A stretch of DNA of 64,000 bases, from the NCBI GenBank assembly GCA_022813625.1, contig JAKLMB010000039.1, positions 186,001 through 250,000 on the forward strand, read 5' to 3'. Positions 1 through 11,814 of the stretch are shown here, piece after piece. The notes under the pieces were generated by a model. That model was not told the origin of the DNA. It made no database searches and worked only from the letters and a program-made list of their open reading frames with translations. This DNA is from Aaosphaeria pasadenensis. Its lineage: Eukaryota; Ascomycota; Dothideomycetes; Pleosporales. The translations under genes and the position numbers were made by a program. Each line of letters begins with the position of its first letter. Within the stretch, counting starts at the first letter, position 1.

Positions 1-3000
1 GGATGAAGACGCCAAATCCGTAGACACGGATGCAGAAGAGGATGAGAAGAGACCTAGTGATATGGTTGAGTAAGTTTGAATGCTATCAGGGATGATCAGA
101 TTTGGTGGCTTTGAAAGTGCTGAACTAATTATATCATGCAGTGTGATTGCAGTCTGCGGTTTCAGAGGCTCTCGATATTTTGCAGACGATATGGACATAC
201 ATAATGAATGGTCTATGGATCGTGTCGCAACCAAACATCCTAACACTAGGATATCTGTTTATGAGTACAATCCTTTCGGCGATGACGAGAATGTATTCTC
301 AAGAGATGGCCTACGAGCTGAGGCTATACGCTTCTTAGAATCGATTCTTGAGCTTGACCGTCCCCTGAATACGAACATTGTATTAGTTGGGCACGACATT
401 GGTGGCATAATTATAAAAGAGGTACTCATTTTGCCACGTTTATCGCATTTAGACTGACATTATATAAGGCGATGATACAAGCTGGGTTTGGCTCAAATAA
501 GTACAGATCACTTTTCCACGCATTTGCGGGCAATGTAAGTCCAAGTCCAAATACAGATAGAGCGACCAAGACGACGGACTGATCGATTGTGCAGTTTTTC
601 ATCGGCTGTCCTCATACTGTTGTGGCCAATATGCCTCTGCAAGACGGTCTTATCAGACTTGTCAATGAACACGTTTGGACCGATACTATTTCTGGTGGTT
701 TGACAGACCACATCTCCTACCTGATCGCCGAGGTGAACCAGGACTTTTTAGAGACTCACCTTAGAATGTTCCTCTCAAACATCTTCGTTAGTTCAACATT
801 CAAGAATATAGAGGCTCAGGTAAGTGTCGTTCATGTTTTTGAGAGGAGTTCTCTCAGCTGATTGTTGCAGATCTTCATTCAATCCTCTACCAATAAGTGG
901 CTATCTGGAGTGACTGGCACTCAACTGGACTACGATGTTCGCCATGCAGATCTTCCACGCGTTGCTGTCTTTGACAGCCCGTCTCTTCAGGGTAAATGTG
1001 AGTGTCTTGTTGATATTTGCTCGGGAATGCAGTACTAAGGGTTGTTTGTAGCCCCTTTCATGGACACTAAGGAGATTCAAATAATGCAATTCCAGTGTGC
1101 TCCACTACTTACCCCCCATGGATGGGCACTTCACGATCTCCCAACAACACCCGACACTCGTCTTTCCATGAACGTTAGGGATCCAGTGTTCTCGACCTGG
1201 TTCGAGGCCAAAGGTGTATCATACATGATCGTTCCCACGAAAGTTCCTCGGTCAAGAATGGCAACAATATTTGCCCATATATTGAAACATTCGGGCGCCG
1301 ACGTATCGGTACAGCCATTTCAATTTGACGAACATGATTGTCGCTACAACTCTGTGGAAGCTATGTTGCGCATGTTCCTCGGTCAAAGTCGCCACATGTA
1401 CGGCCCTCGACCAAAGGATGTGCTCGATCGTCATAAAACTTACGAGGAGTTCCACGAACTCAACTTGGAAGACCTGTGGTATCTTCTGGTCGGGGTTCTA
1501 CGAGTTCCACCAAATGATGTGGAAAAGTTTGTCTGGGTAATCAAGGGGCTAAACGAAAACATCACGTCGTATTCGTGGCTGTTGATAAAGCTTGAAGAGT
1601 TGGCGAGACACACAGAGGTCAATTTGAGGGTACTTCTTTTCGCCTCGGTGGAGCTGGGACCCCTACGATATGCACCGAACGTTCAGATCACAAACAAGAT
1701 ACCGGTGATATGGGGACCAAGAGGAGGCCCGCCGCCGCCTCCACCACCTCCCTACACGCCGCCACCGTTTCCATTCACGCCTCGTTCACCTCTGTTGAGT
1801 CCTAAACCACCTCTATCCGATGCTGCGTCGATAAAGACTGCGACACGACATGCTGGATCTGCTACCGAGGAGAACGACGCAGAGGAAAAGTCCGCAGCGG
1901 ACGAGGGCGATTCTGACAATAATCAGAATAGTAGCTCCACGCGAAGCCGCTCTAATAGTAACGTCAGTGAAGCTTTAGATAGCAAGCATGTCGAAAACGC
2001 GTCTTCTTCAAATTCAATATCTGGAGAGTCAGTGTCCGAGAGTTCAGCGTCTGAGAAGTCCGAATCGAGGAGGAGCTCGTTTTCAGGACCTAATGCACTA
2101 CGTGGTCCTGCTGGAAGCCACAACAATGCGATACAAAGAGCTATTTTGAGACTGACTCAAACGAGACCCGATCTGCACAGTTCAATTCCGCTCCTGAAAC
2201 GAGTCCTAAAAGAATCCGCTTCCAATCGAGAACTGCGAGACATGATTCTTGATTGGCTCACCTATTCTGATGTCAACGTCGAAACATTAGAGAAATACCT
2301 GTCAGACACCCAAGTTTTCAATGTAGAGAAACTCTTCCGTCTTGTTCTGACAACTCTCACGTTCGGCACCGAGAAACACACTATATTCCGCCTGCTACGT
2401 TTAGCTGTACATGCCTTCCGGCCCCCAAGTCTTCACGAGTTCATCGAGCTTCTTCGGGAGTATCTACCTGTCCAATTCGAAGCAATCTCCAGGCAGCAGG
2501 AATCATATTCGCCAATAATTCCAATATTGTTCAAGGGTATTCTCATTGTACGCCAGAACGAGGTGCGCGTGGGTCATCCTTTCCTGGTAGAATTTCTCCG
2601 CAATGAATTCACAACCGAGGCTGAGTTTTATCCCGATTATGAATCAACTATGTCACTTGCGGAAGTGCATACTCAAATTGCGATAATGTGCATGAAACAC
2701 CTCCAGGCTACATCGATAGAAACATTACAGTTGAGGCACGCTCAGCCTAATCAAGCGCCAGTGCCTGAGCCTCGGCGAGATTTCCTATGCTACGCAATCA
2801 GATACTGGCCTAAGCATGTGCAGAAGGCACAAGCAGACCGAATAACAGGTCCAGTTTCAAAGGCTTTTGACGAATTACTCAAGATCAAAGGCCTCCTCAA
2901 TGCCTGGGCCAAAGCATATTGGAGCCATACAAGTAGGGTTGTCCCAGTAGACGAATCTCGCGTAACAGCATCCTTCATCTTGGCAGAATATGGTCTATCA

Positions 3001-6000
3001 GAGTTGCTCCAGAAACACCTCGCGCAATCAGAGCAAGGAGACCAAGGAGACCAAGGAGACCAAGGAGACCAAGGAGATTCAACTACATATGATGTAGAAT
3101 TCATGGGCGCTCTCGAGGCTGCCGCCAGGTATAAGCAAAAGGACATTCTTCAGTCACTACTTTCAAGGTCAAAACCGCAGGACAAAGCGTACGACCATGT
3201 CATTATAGCCGCCTTGGACTCAAATGACGAATCCATGGCGACTGCATTGCTAGATAAGTGGGACACAAAATCTGACCGCATAAAGGATCCAGTGGCGGTA
3301 CTTAAACGAGCTGCAGTTTTAGGGATGAATTCTGTGGTAAACTTCATCCTGACAAATTTCAAGGAAGATGTCACCTTGACCGCTCTGTTGGACACATTCC
3401 CATCTGCTGCTTCAAGCGGGAAACTGAGTTGTACGGAACTAGTGCTAGAGGCGTTCCAAGATGCTGTCCTCACTGAAGAGCAGGAAACGCAAGCGCGTCA
3501 AGGTTTGTTTGTAGCTTGCATGGAGGGTCATACAGAGGTGGCCGAATTCCTCCTCGATCGAGAGCTCGTAAGGCGAACATACGGCGAGTTGCAAGCCGAG
3601 CATTTCGATTTCGATGGCAAGTGGATGTTCCGCAGCGCCTTCGATTACGCAATCTTGAATGGCCACCACGTTACGTTGAGACGTTTGCTTTACGCTTTTC
3701 AACGTCATGAAAAGTATCTTTCCGTTTTCGATCGTCTTGCGCAGTTTGCAGCGTGGTTCGGACAAAATGCATGTTGCCAAGAGATCTTCGACTTCCTCAA
3801 ACAGACTACCCCAGACATTAGGGAAGCATGCAGATTGCCCGACACAAGAGTATCGATTATGGGAAGAAAGAAAACACTCGGGATTTTCTTAGACGCGGGT
3901 TTCGAGCCGAGTTATGAGACTGAGAAATTCGTCCTCGGTTTGAAACCAATCTGTCAAGTGTACACGGATGCAGCAGTCAGCATGATCGAACTGCTTCTTT
4001 CGAGAACCGAAGGAAGAATCGACAAAGAGCAATATCAGGAAGGTCTGGACCAAGGACTTCTCGTTTCTATTGATAGCGACAACTTCGAGATTGCCTCAAT
4101 GCTTCTGGCCAAGGGCGCAAATATCGAAAGCCGAAATGAAAACGGCCAGACGCCCCTATTCATAGCCTGCATTCGAGGCCTTGAGTCTTTGGTAGAGAAG
4201 CTGCTAGATGCCAAGGCCGACATCAATGCCCAAGAGAAGAACGACGATCCCTGGGGATGGTTTCCTATTCATGCAAGCTGGAGCAATATCATGAACGTCC
4301 GCGCCATGATCAAAGCAGGCGCCGATATAAACACGAGAGCGAAGAGCGGCTCAACAATCGCAATGCTGGCCTGCGAGTGGAAAGACGAAGTACTTCTTCG
4401 GGAAGTGCTCTCGCATGACCCAGACCTCACGATTGTTGCTGACGATGACAACACAGCATTGTCTATTGCTGTTTATGGCGGCCAATACCAACTTGCAAAG
4501 CTGATTCTCGAGACTGGGCTCAATCCGTGCACAACGCCGAACCCCCACAAATTGCTGTCTTACTGCGTCACTGAGTCAAGACTCGATATCTTGCAATTGC
4601 TCGTGCCCTACAAGTTCGATTTGGACGCTAAGAACCCTACCGACAATACTGCCCTTAACTTCATCACGGTCGCTACTGATGTTTCCATCGTGAAGCTCCT
4701 CGTCAATCTCGGTGCGAATATCCACACTAAGAATTCCATCAACGTTACGCCGCTACGAAAGGCAGTTATGGCTCCCAATTTTGATGCTGTTCAATTCCTG
4801 ATATCCAGAGGTGCGGGCATCAACATCGAATTTGAAACCGAAGGTACTGTTTTCCACGAAGCATGTGCAGATGGCAGACGCAGGATGGTTGAGTTCCTAC
4901 ATGGAAAGGGTGCCAATCCTAATTGGGTTTCCAAAGGACTATGGGGAACACCATTCCAGGCAGCCTGCATTCGTTTCAGAAGCGCACAGACAAATGCAAT
5001 CATTGATTATCTCTTGGAAATAGACGCCGCGGATATCAAGATAAAGAGCAGCCGATGGGGTTCAAATCTGAATACTGCCTGTGTTGCTACAAGCGTCGAA
5101 ACGGTCCAGAAGCTGTTGGATGCTGAATCAAGCCTAGAACCAGCCCAGCTAGAAGCAATCATCAAAGGAGGTGATGCGATCGGGCGAAAGCCCATTCACT
5201 TCGCTTTGTATAATTCAATCGAGCATGTCGAGTTACTTCTCGCGCATGGCGCCGATCTATACGCCAAAGATGATATGCTCAGGGGTCCATTGCATTTTGC
5301 AGTGGTGACGGGTTACCTAGATCTAGTCAAGTGGCTGATTGAGCGTGATGGCAGTCTCGTTCATCAAGAAGACATTGATGGATGGACACCGCTGTTATGG
5401 TCCCTCATGGAAGGCCAAGACGAGAGATGGGGAATGTGCACAAGTAGTTTCGATCGCGGGAAAATTATCAAGGAGCTCATCAGCAACGGTGCAGATATCA
5501 TGGTTCAAGGCAAAGGCACAGACAGAACCTGGACCCCATATGAGTTGGCGAAGTATTATGGTCGTGATGAAGAGATCATCGACCTTGTACGACCAACTGT
5601 CGAGCAAATAAGAAAGGCCAAAAATAGAGGTTTCTGGCTAGAAACGATGGAAAAAGATATCAAGCCTGTAGTGCGGGATGCGGAGATGTATTGCGATGCT
5701 TGTATAACGGTAAGCTGAAGATGTATCCGAGATCCTGTGATCCGTTGGGCTGACTGTGTGTTCTAGCGTGTATTTGGCTCTTATTGGGAGTGTGAAGAAT
5801 GTGCAGAGTTCGCACTTTGTTTCAAATGCTACCGAAGCTCGGCTGAAATACATCCTGCTCATAAATTCAAGGAAGCTGGCGGTAGTGTGGCGTCAGAACA
5901 TGACGAGGGATCGGATACTGGTAAGCTTGAAGATATACCCGAAGAAGACGAACCGAACTCGGACGATGCTACAAGTCATGGCGGCGACGGATCTTCATCA

Positions 6001-6102
6001 ATAAGGGACGGAGAGAGTGAGAGTGTTGACTTTGACGAACCTTCGAGCATCCTCTCGCCAGAGTCAGAAGCATCGTACGAATCCGACACTACCGAGGTCT
6101 GA
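1..6102 (+). CDS. NLR-like protein: hydrolase-like domain, degenerate NACHT, ankyrin repeats, ZZ finger (5' partial)
   Basis: The gene is cut by the left edge; about 1919 residues are visible. Exons read 2-69, 142-421, 469-534, 595-819, 871-997, 1052-5709 and 5767-6102, all phase-consistent with GT..AG borders. The order is: an alpha/beta-hydrolase-like region (VIAVCGFRGSRYF, then GHDIGG where lipases have GHSxGG); a region laid out like a fungal NACHT, but with PTKVPRSRM where a Walker A loop is expected and VIKGLNE for Walker B; a proline run and a Ser/Glu-rich linker (about 1725-2090); a helical segment; ankyrin repeats (about 4080-5600); a ZZ zinc finger formed across the last intron (CDAC, CEEC, LCFKCY, H..H); and an acidic tail. 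Fungal proteins of this architecture are linked to non-self recognition. The start codon lies outside the window. That NTP binding is lost is inferred. Confidence 0.85.
3034..3078 (+). repeat. Five tandem 9-nt units encoding (Q-G-D)n
   Basis: The unit caaggagac is repeated five times in frame (the last ends gat), inside the coding exon between the helical region and the ankyrin repeats of the NLR-like gene. It gives a Gly-Asp-Gln run. A perfect short tandem repeat in an otherwise unique exon suggests recent slippage and probably varies between strains. Confidence 0.95.
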
Positions 6103-7449
6103 GATGAGATCTAGCCATAGAGGGATCAATACAGATGTTTCCATACAATGCGAGTTTGTATCCTTCATAATACTATTGCTACACAACTTGTCGATGACAG
6201 CATCTGACCACCACAATACGTAAGCTTTGAACCCAGGAGAAGTCTCACAATCCGACTTGTCAAAACTCATTACTTCACCCATGGTCCTGTAGAAAGGGTT
6301 ATTTACTTGATTAAAACCCAAAGACCTCTTCATTAGCTGCTTTATCTCTCCTAATCTCTATCGTCTTGCGGGCGATCGACCTCAGGTAGATGGATGAATA
6401 GTTAAAAATAAAATCTTTTGTTGCCAGGTATTTCTAGGTTGTAATTCACCAAGGGAAGGTTACGCAGATATACACTAACAGCAAATATTAAATTAGAGAG
6501 CAGGCATGCGCCCTCTCTGTTAGGATTTATTGAGTACAATCCTCTACATCAACTTTCGGCTACTGGCCCTGCTGAAGTATTGCATGTTTTGTTGCGCCCT
6601 TCTTTCAAGTCTGCAGCGTGCGGGAGGCATGCTAAAGTTATGAGCAAGCGCTTCAAAGCTCCGATTCCTCCCAGAACTAAACGCAGCAGTAGTAAGTCAT
6701 ATAAGAGCCTTACGAGAATGGAAATTATGGTGGAGTAATGTGTTGGATAGGGAGGAGTGGCCGGAAACCGTAGGGCCGGTTACCCGCTTACTCTCGGACT
6801 CGTACTCACGTTGCGCAACAGCATCGGCGAAAATTTGCACACGATAGGATAGATCTACACGGAAAGAAAACTGACGGTACAAACACTGTTACAATTATTC
6901 TCCGCCACCAGAATTCACTGAACCACCATCCCACTGTTACTATTCCCGGTCTCCCGCGTCTAGATGATCTCTGTGCCGATTCCACTAGAGCGAAGTTTCA
7001 AGGATGTAGATCTCGGAGATATTCTTCTGTTAACGAATACTCATCATACGGCACGGGAGATTCGGACCAAAAGGATTGCCTGTTGATCGTCCTTAAGAAA
7101 TGTTTGATTGACGAGCACGGAGAGGGTTGGGTGCTGAATCATACAAACCACAACAGATCCTCCGTCAATTGGCATTCCGTATGCCTGTTTCAACCCCAAT
7201 GATCTCCTTTGCACGGAAGAAAATCATTTCAATCTAGAAGTCCGTTCTGCAGCAATTTAATTCCAAGACCCTTTAATAGCATATTGACTGTCAGTATAAA
7301 TACTGTACAACTTAGTACCCTTACTCTAAACCAACTTCAACCTTCTGCCTATCTTTAGCCATCGCCTATGCTATTTTGACTGGTCAAACAATAGTATAGG
7401 TTACTACATTGTGATTTATTTTCCTTATTCCTTATTTAAATGAGTCATC
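6103..7449. promoter_or_regulatory. Gene-free stretch with a TATA box near its right end
   Basis: No convincing coding exon is seen on either strand. A good TATA box (tataaata, 7295-7302) lies about 150 bases before the start codon of the downstream secreted repeat protein and probably belongs to its core promoter. The rest is AT-rich, with no repeat family that I can recognise. Confidence 0.5.
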
Positions 7450-8361
7450 ATGCGTGTCGCTAGCATAGCTATTTTGGCTGTCTTCCATAACCGGATTAGA
7501 ACATCCCATGCACTCACAGATGCTGGACATTTGGGAGTAGACACTCACGATACTGAGTACGAAGACTCTTTCGAGAGCGATTATCTTGGAGGCCTTGAGA
7601 CTCGCGATTTTTACGAGGGCAATTCTATCGACAATGTAGATCATGGGGAATATCACGGGGGTCTTGAAGCTCGTGACATTGCCGAGGACTACTACAAGGA
7701 CGAGTTTACTGGAAGGCTTCAAGCACGCGATATTCACGAGAACGATTATACTGGAGCTCCTGAAGCCCATGATCCTGGGTACGAGGCTTATGACCAGGAC
7801 GACTTCACTGGAGGCCTTGAAGATGATGATATCCCTGAGGACTACCTCGATGACGAATCCTCTAGGGGTCTTGAAACCCGCGACATTACCGAGAACGAAT
7901 CTACTGGATCTCTTGGAGCTCATGATTCTGAGTATGAGGACTATGACAAGGACGAATTCACTAAAGGGTTTGAAGAGAACGATATCCCGGAGAACGACTA
8001 CGAGGATGAATCTGTCGGGGGTCTTCAAGCTCGCGATACTGCTGGGAACGACGAATACTCTAACGATGAGTATGACGACAACTTGCTACAGAACGAGACC
8101 GACCCAGATCAGGATGATTATGACGATTCTTATCTAACTGAACTCGACGAAACGCCTGATAAAACGTTGTTGAGAAAGAGACGAATGATGTCCGGCGATT
8201 CTTATGCAAATGAATTCGACGAAACGCCTGATAAAACGTTGTTGAGAAAGAGACGAATGATGTCCAGCGATTTGGATCCAAATGAACTCGACGAAATGCC
8301 TGATAAAACGTTGTTGAGAAAGAGACGAATGATGTCCGGCGTCCAAAGCCCGCCGCAGTAA
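7450..8361 (+). CDS. Secreted acidic repeat protein with C-terminal dibasic (Kex2-type) repeats
   Basis: This is an intronless 303-residue protein. A hydrophobic N-terminus (VASIAILAVF, then a short polar stretch ending SHA) looks like a signal peptide, though a weak one. The middle, about 200 residues, is very acidic and built from about seven imperfect units around the motif GGLEARDI followed by E/N/D-Y. The last quarter changes abruptly to three 24-residue repeats, each ending DKTLLRKRRMMS. RKRR is an ideal Kex2/furin-type site, so cleavage would release peptides beginning MMSG or MMSS, plus a short C-terminal MMSGVQSPPQ. This resembles Kex2-processed repeat proteins and fungal RiPP precursors, but no UstYa-type or cyclase gene is nearby. 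Function is unknown. A TATA box lies about 150 bases upstream. Confidence 0.7.
   Translation: MRVASIAILAVFHNRIRTSHALTDAGHLGVDTHDTEYEDSFESDYLGGLETRDFYEGNSIDNVDHGEYHGGLEARDIAEDYYKDEFTGRLQARDIHENDYTGAPEAHDPGYEAYDQDDFTGGLEDDDIPEDYLDDESSRGLETRDITENESTGSLGAHDSEYEDYDKDEFTKGFEENDIPENDYEDESVGGLQARDTAGNDEYSNDEYDDNLLQNETDPDQDDYDDSYLTELDETPDKTLLRKRRMMSGDSYANEFDETPDKTLLRKRRMMSSDLDPNELDEMPDKTLLRKRRMMSGVQSPPQ
8140..8355 (+). repeat. Three tandem 72-nt coding repeats
   Basis: Units start at 8140, 8212 and 8284. The core of each unit, from the Asp-Glu codons through MMS, is nearly identical at the DNA level, while the inter-core segment (DSYAN, DLDPN, then a divergent end) varies. The conserved part carries the RKRR cleavage site. 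Strong DNA identity suggests recent duplication or homogenisation. Confidence 0.95.
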
Positions 8362-9211
8362 CCAAGTCATCAGAGAAGCCACCAGCACCCCTCAAACTAG
8401 ATATTCCACCTACCCATAGAACATTCCTAGCATGCTAACTAAGATTACATATTAAAATGCGAACGTATTGGAGAGAAGCTAAAATTTGGTGTAGTAGGTC
8501 AAAGGGGGTGTGAAAGTGTAGATATTTATTGACATCTTGATTGCAAGCGGTGCAAACCCAACCGGGTTGATGTCATCACAAAAGGCCTTTGGGCTACAGT
8601 CACTTCGTACCTACCTATAAAACTAAGTTATATCATAATCTATAGAGTCACACCTAAGGGTTTGCAAAGTATGTAAGTAACATGCTTTACTAGTTTACTC
8701 CTGTTGTTATTTTAGTCACATCTGTCCGGCTCGCTGCTCTCCTGGATTCAACGAAGACTACTTCCAACTATTAGCATAGGAATCTGCTTACGATTCCACA
8801 CTTAACTATCAGGCTGCTGGTGCGTTGCTTAAGCAGGCCTGAGCTTAAGGGAAGACATGTTTTCAATGCCCAAGGGCCGCACGTATTATCCGCTTTAGGA
8901 TATGTAATATATAATAAGTAGTATATAAAGTATTACAGCACAGGACACAGCGTGTGTTTGGCTATTGGTACTGCAAGAGATCAGAAAAGCTTAGTAGCTA
9001 GCTCTTCGTACCCTCAAGGCCTTTCTGCAATCCTGCGGCCTGCCATACTTGGAATAGATTCTTTGTATCAACCACACCCGGACAGCATCTTCCATATTGT
9101 AGCCTTTGCCCTATGGGTTACTATACAGATATATTCCAACAGAGGGAACATGCTTATAGTCCTTCAAAATCTTTGTAAGAAACAGTACGAACCTTTCGTA
9201 CGTAATCACAA
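8362..9211. other. Intergenic, no gene seen
   Basis: This 850-base AT-rich spacer lies between the plus-strand repeat protein and the 3' end of the minus-strand secreted protein. Stop codons are frequent in all frames. I see no RNA gene or repeat. Confidence 0.5.
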
Positions 9212-9883
9212 TCAGCACCGTAGAATCTCCACATCTGTGCTGAGAGTCCAAGTCGTCTCATTAGAAGCTCTCCTACGCAGTGCCTTCAACGTCTCATCTT
9301 TGACCGCTCGCGCTTGAAACTCAATGTCTAGTTCACTGCCAGTGCAGGGTGCCACTATGCCTGCATCGCCGTCTGAAGGTGTGAGGAGTTTCGCGAAGGG
9401 TCCAGAGAGTGGCCCCGGAACATCGAGCATTCCGATGCTCTGATGATTATCAGTGGTTGGGTCTGAAATATAGATGATATGCAAGCTAACCTGTGTCTCT
9501 GCTATTTCGGCAAAGAAGTATGTGCTTCGAAAGAACATAGTCGCATTGCCCGGCAGGACCGCGTTTCCTTGCGCGGTAGTACCTCGTGAATTGATCTTCA
9601 TCTTCCAGCCTTTATCAACAGTGACGTGGCTTACAATGTTGCACATTCTGAGCGAAGATCCAAATGGGCCCTCTAGCGTTGGTAGAAAGTTGGAAAGAGT
9701 GAAAGTGAGCAAAGCACTATTCGTTGTTGAGTTCACTGGCCCAACAACCATGCTTAACCCCCCATCAGGACATGCACTGCCCCAGTAGGCAATGTCTTCC
9801 AGTTTCGGTTGCGGAGCTGAGTCGCTCTGACCTACGACAATCGAAGCAGAGCCAAGTAAGAGCAAAGCAATGGGAAACCGCAT
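9212..9883 (-). CDS. Small secreted protein, DUF4360-like
   Basis: A 223-residue protein without introns. A clear signal peptide (MRFPIALLLLGSASIVVGQ) is followed by a compact domain with SACPDGG near the N-terminus and four mature cysteines (in ACPDGG, RMCNIV, APCTGS and the terminal LRC), enough for two disulfides. Two N-glycosylation sequons are visible (NSTT, NATM). The layout (Cys-Pro-x-Gly after the signal peptide, beta-rich body of about 200 residues) fits the DUF4360 family of secreted fungal and actinobacterial proteins, whose role is not known. A possible GT..AG pair of 28 nt inside the gene was rejected because splicing it would break the frame. Family assignment is moderate; secretion is well supported. 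Confidence 0.7.
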   Translation of the reverse strand: MRFPIALLLLGSASIVVGQSDSAPQPKLEDIAYWGSACPDGGLSMVVGPVNSTTNSALLTFTLSNFLPTLEGPFGSSLRMCNIVSHVTVDKGWKMKINSRGTTAQGNAVLPGNATMFFRSTYFFAEIAETQVSLHIIYISDPTTDNHQSIGMLDVPGPLSGPFAKLLTPSDGDAGIVAPCTGSELDIEFQARAVKDETLKALRRRASNETTWTLSTDVEILRC

Positions 9884-11814
9884 CGTGTGTTGAGTTTGAT
9901 TTGGACGTGAGAATGTAGGAAATGAAGGAAGGTCAAGTAGTTGAGAGGAATGAATTTGGTCTTCGTTGCTTGTTATCTAGGGCTATTGGATGCCCCACTT
10001 GACAGATAATGTTCTCTTTACTGCCGTATATTGAGTGTGTCAATGTAGGCCAGGATGTTGATTCGCGATTTCATTTGTAGTTTGTGAGCCCGGCAGATTG
10101 CCCCACGAATGTGAGATTACGCATTTCAGCACCAGAGTACAAGCACCTAGAATACAGCGATTATACTTATAAATGTTTTGATTAATCGAGTCGAAAGCTA
10201 GACTTATCATCAAGGCACAATTAGCAGAACTGCAACAATGCCAATCATTACGGGTTGTAAGCACTAGATTTTTATTTCATTTTCTTTCTCATAACGATGG
10301 AAAACAGAAGCAAGATCACCCGCAGTCAAATTCAGGGAGAGCGTTCTGTATTAATCCATATTCTAGTTCGTTCTGTTCTCGCAGGTCTGAAATTGTAAAA
10401 TTAGCAGAGATTCGGCTATATGCACTGCTTTCCTTTATACAGTTAGGTTGATGTGGTATTGTAGATCTCCTCCTTCGCTGGCTTTTCACACCGAAGTACA
10501 TATGTATACCTGTAGTCATCGGCATTTTCTCCCTAGTGATAAGGAAACCAAAAGCGCTGCGGTAATAGCCACCCACTACATCGGTAGTTTTCTATGCTTC
10601 CATTACAGCCCGATGATTAGTAGGCGTCCGTAACCCAGTTCCTGTCTTCTACCACTGAGCCTACACGTCAGCAAGGCGGAAAGGTCTGTACTGGCGTGTG
10701 CGTTCGGTCTTTTGTAAATTCAGAGGTGGTATTAGAAGCATGAGCTATGTATCAATAGGTCTGGCAAAGCAGAACACTAACCCTACGCGCCAGTGGTATA
10801 TTGGAGCAACTCTCCTCTACGTCATGGTATGTCTTAATAGTTCATAGCTGCACTCTACTCTGATGGCTTTATTTGCACTACACCCCTTCACGTTTTGTTA
10901 ACGTATCGCGCAACCTGGTAGTCTCGCGTCCAACCCGAGATTCTGGGTTGCATGAAACACCTTGTGCAACAAGTTTGCGACTCCCACATATACATACATA
11001 CAGCCTCATCAGTATCTCTGTGGCAAGGAATACTTTACAGATTGATGATAACGCGTGTTAAAAAGTGTGCCAAGCATGGTGGAATCCTTATTACTAAAAG
11101 TACGTGATGGAGTTGTTATCTGTAGCGAAAGTTGATTTTGAGGTGTTTCAGCAGATCGTAAGAATTATCGTTGAACCGAGTATTGCACCTTAGCCGAGAC
11201 TTGTAGGCAGTTTCATGTCTTTCTACGAGCTATCCAACCACAGCCCTGAACCCCTTGCCTTACCACATTGGAGACGAGACAGAACCTCAGGTGTATCAGT
11301 CGACACCTTTCTCAACCAAGGTATGTACAATACTACTGCAAAAGCTGTCACATTCATACGTATCTGGGAAGGATATGATACAGGAACCTGGGGAAGATCA
11401 TCCTGTCTCGTACGATTTCTCGATTATGACTGTGCGATCTGCGATCCATAGCTCTAAGAAGCAATGTAACGAGCAACATCGTGTTGCAGGCATCCAAAAG
11501 AGGCATTTAACTTATGCACTGTCAAAAAGAATTATTTACCCACTTCAGCCGACTCTTTTTGCGTTTACGTTCTTTGGTTCTGTTCAGACAAGTTGATCCA
11601 GCTAGAAGCTTGGAACAATGGCCGTTGAACAAGATAGGTCATTTCGCCCTTGACATTGGAATGATCACTCAGATACACTCGCTCTTCTTCTAATTTCTTT
11701 ATTAAGACTCATTTCCATCGTCTCGCCAGGGAGTTGATCTCTTTAGGCATCAACTAATACTAATCTTTCTTATCTCAACTATCGCCGTGGACATCTATAC
11801 GATATACAGCCAAA
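9884..11814. other. Long gene-free stretch
   Basis: About 1.9 kb with only short, unconvincing reading frames on both strands and no recognisable motif, repeat or RNA. Its right end holds the promoter of the gene starting at 11815, which has pyrimidine-rich sequence (ttcttctaatttcttt) about 110-130 bases upstream of the start. Confidence 0.5.

Noticed and set aside
7432..8028. 198-codon minus-strand frame rich in Val/Ile/Leu opposite the acidic repeat protein
   Set aside because: It is the antisense of the GAx/GAy-rich repeats; its hydrophobic periodicity only mirrors the coding strand, and no start context or family match is seen.
7450..8361. Classification as a ustiloxin-type RiPP precursor
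   Set aside because: No UstYa/DUF3328 oxidase, tyrosinase or export gene is adjacent, and the core peptides lack the usual Tyr-containing core; only the dibasic repeat design is shared.
9450..9490. Short GT..AG pair as an intron in the secreted DUF4360-like gene
   Set aside because: Only 28 nt long and splicing leads to an early stop; the continuous frame is kept.
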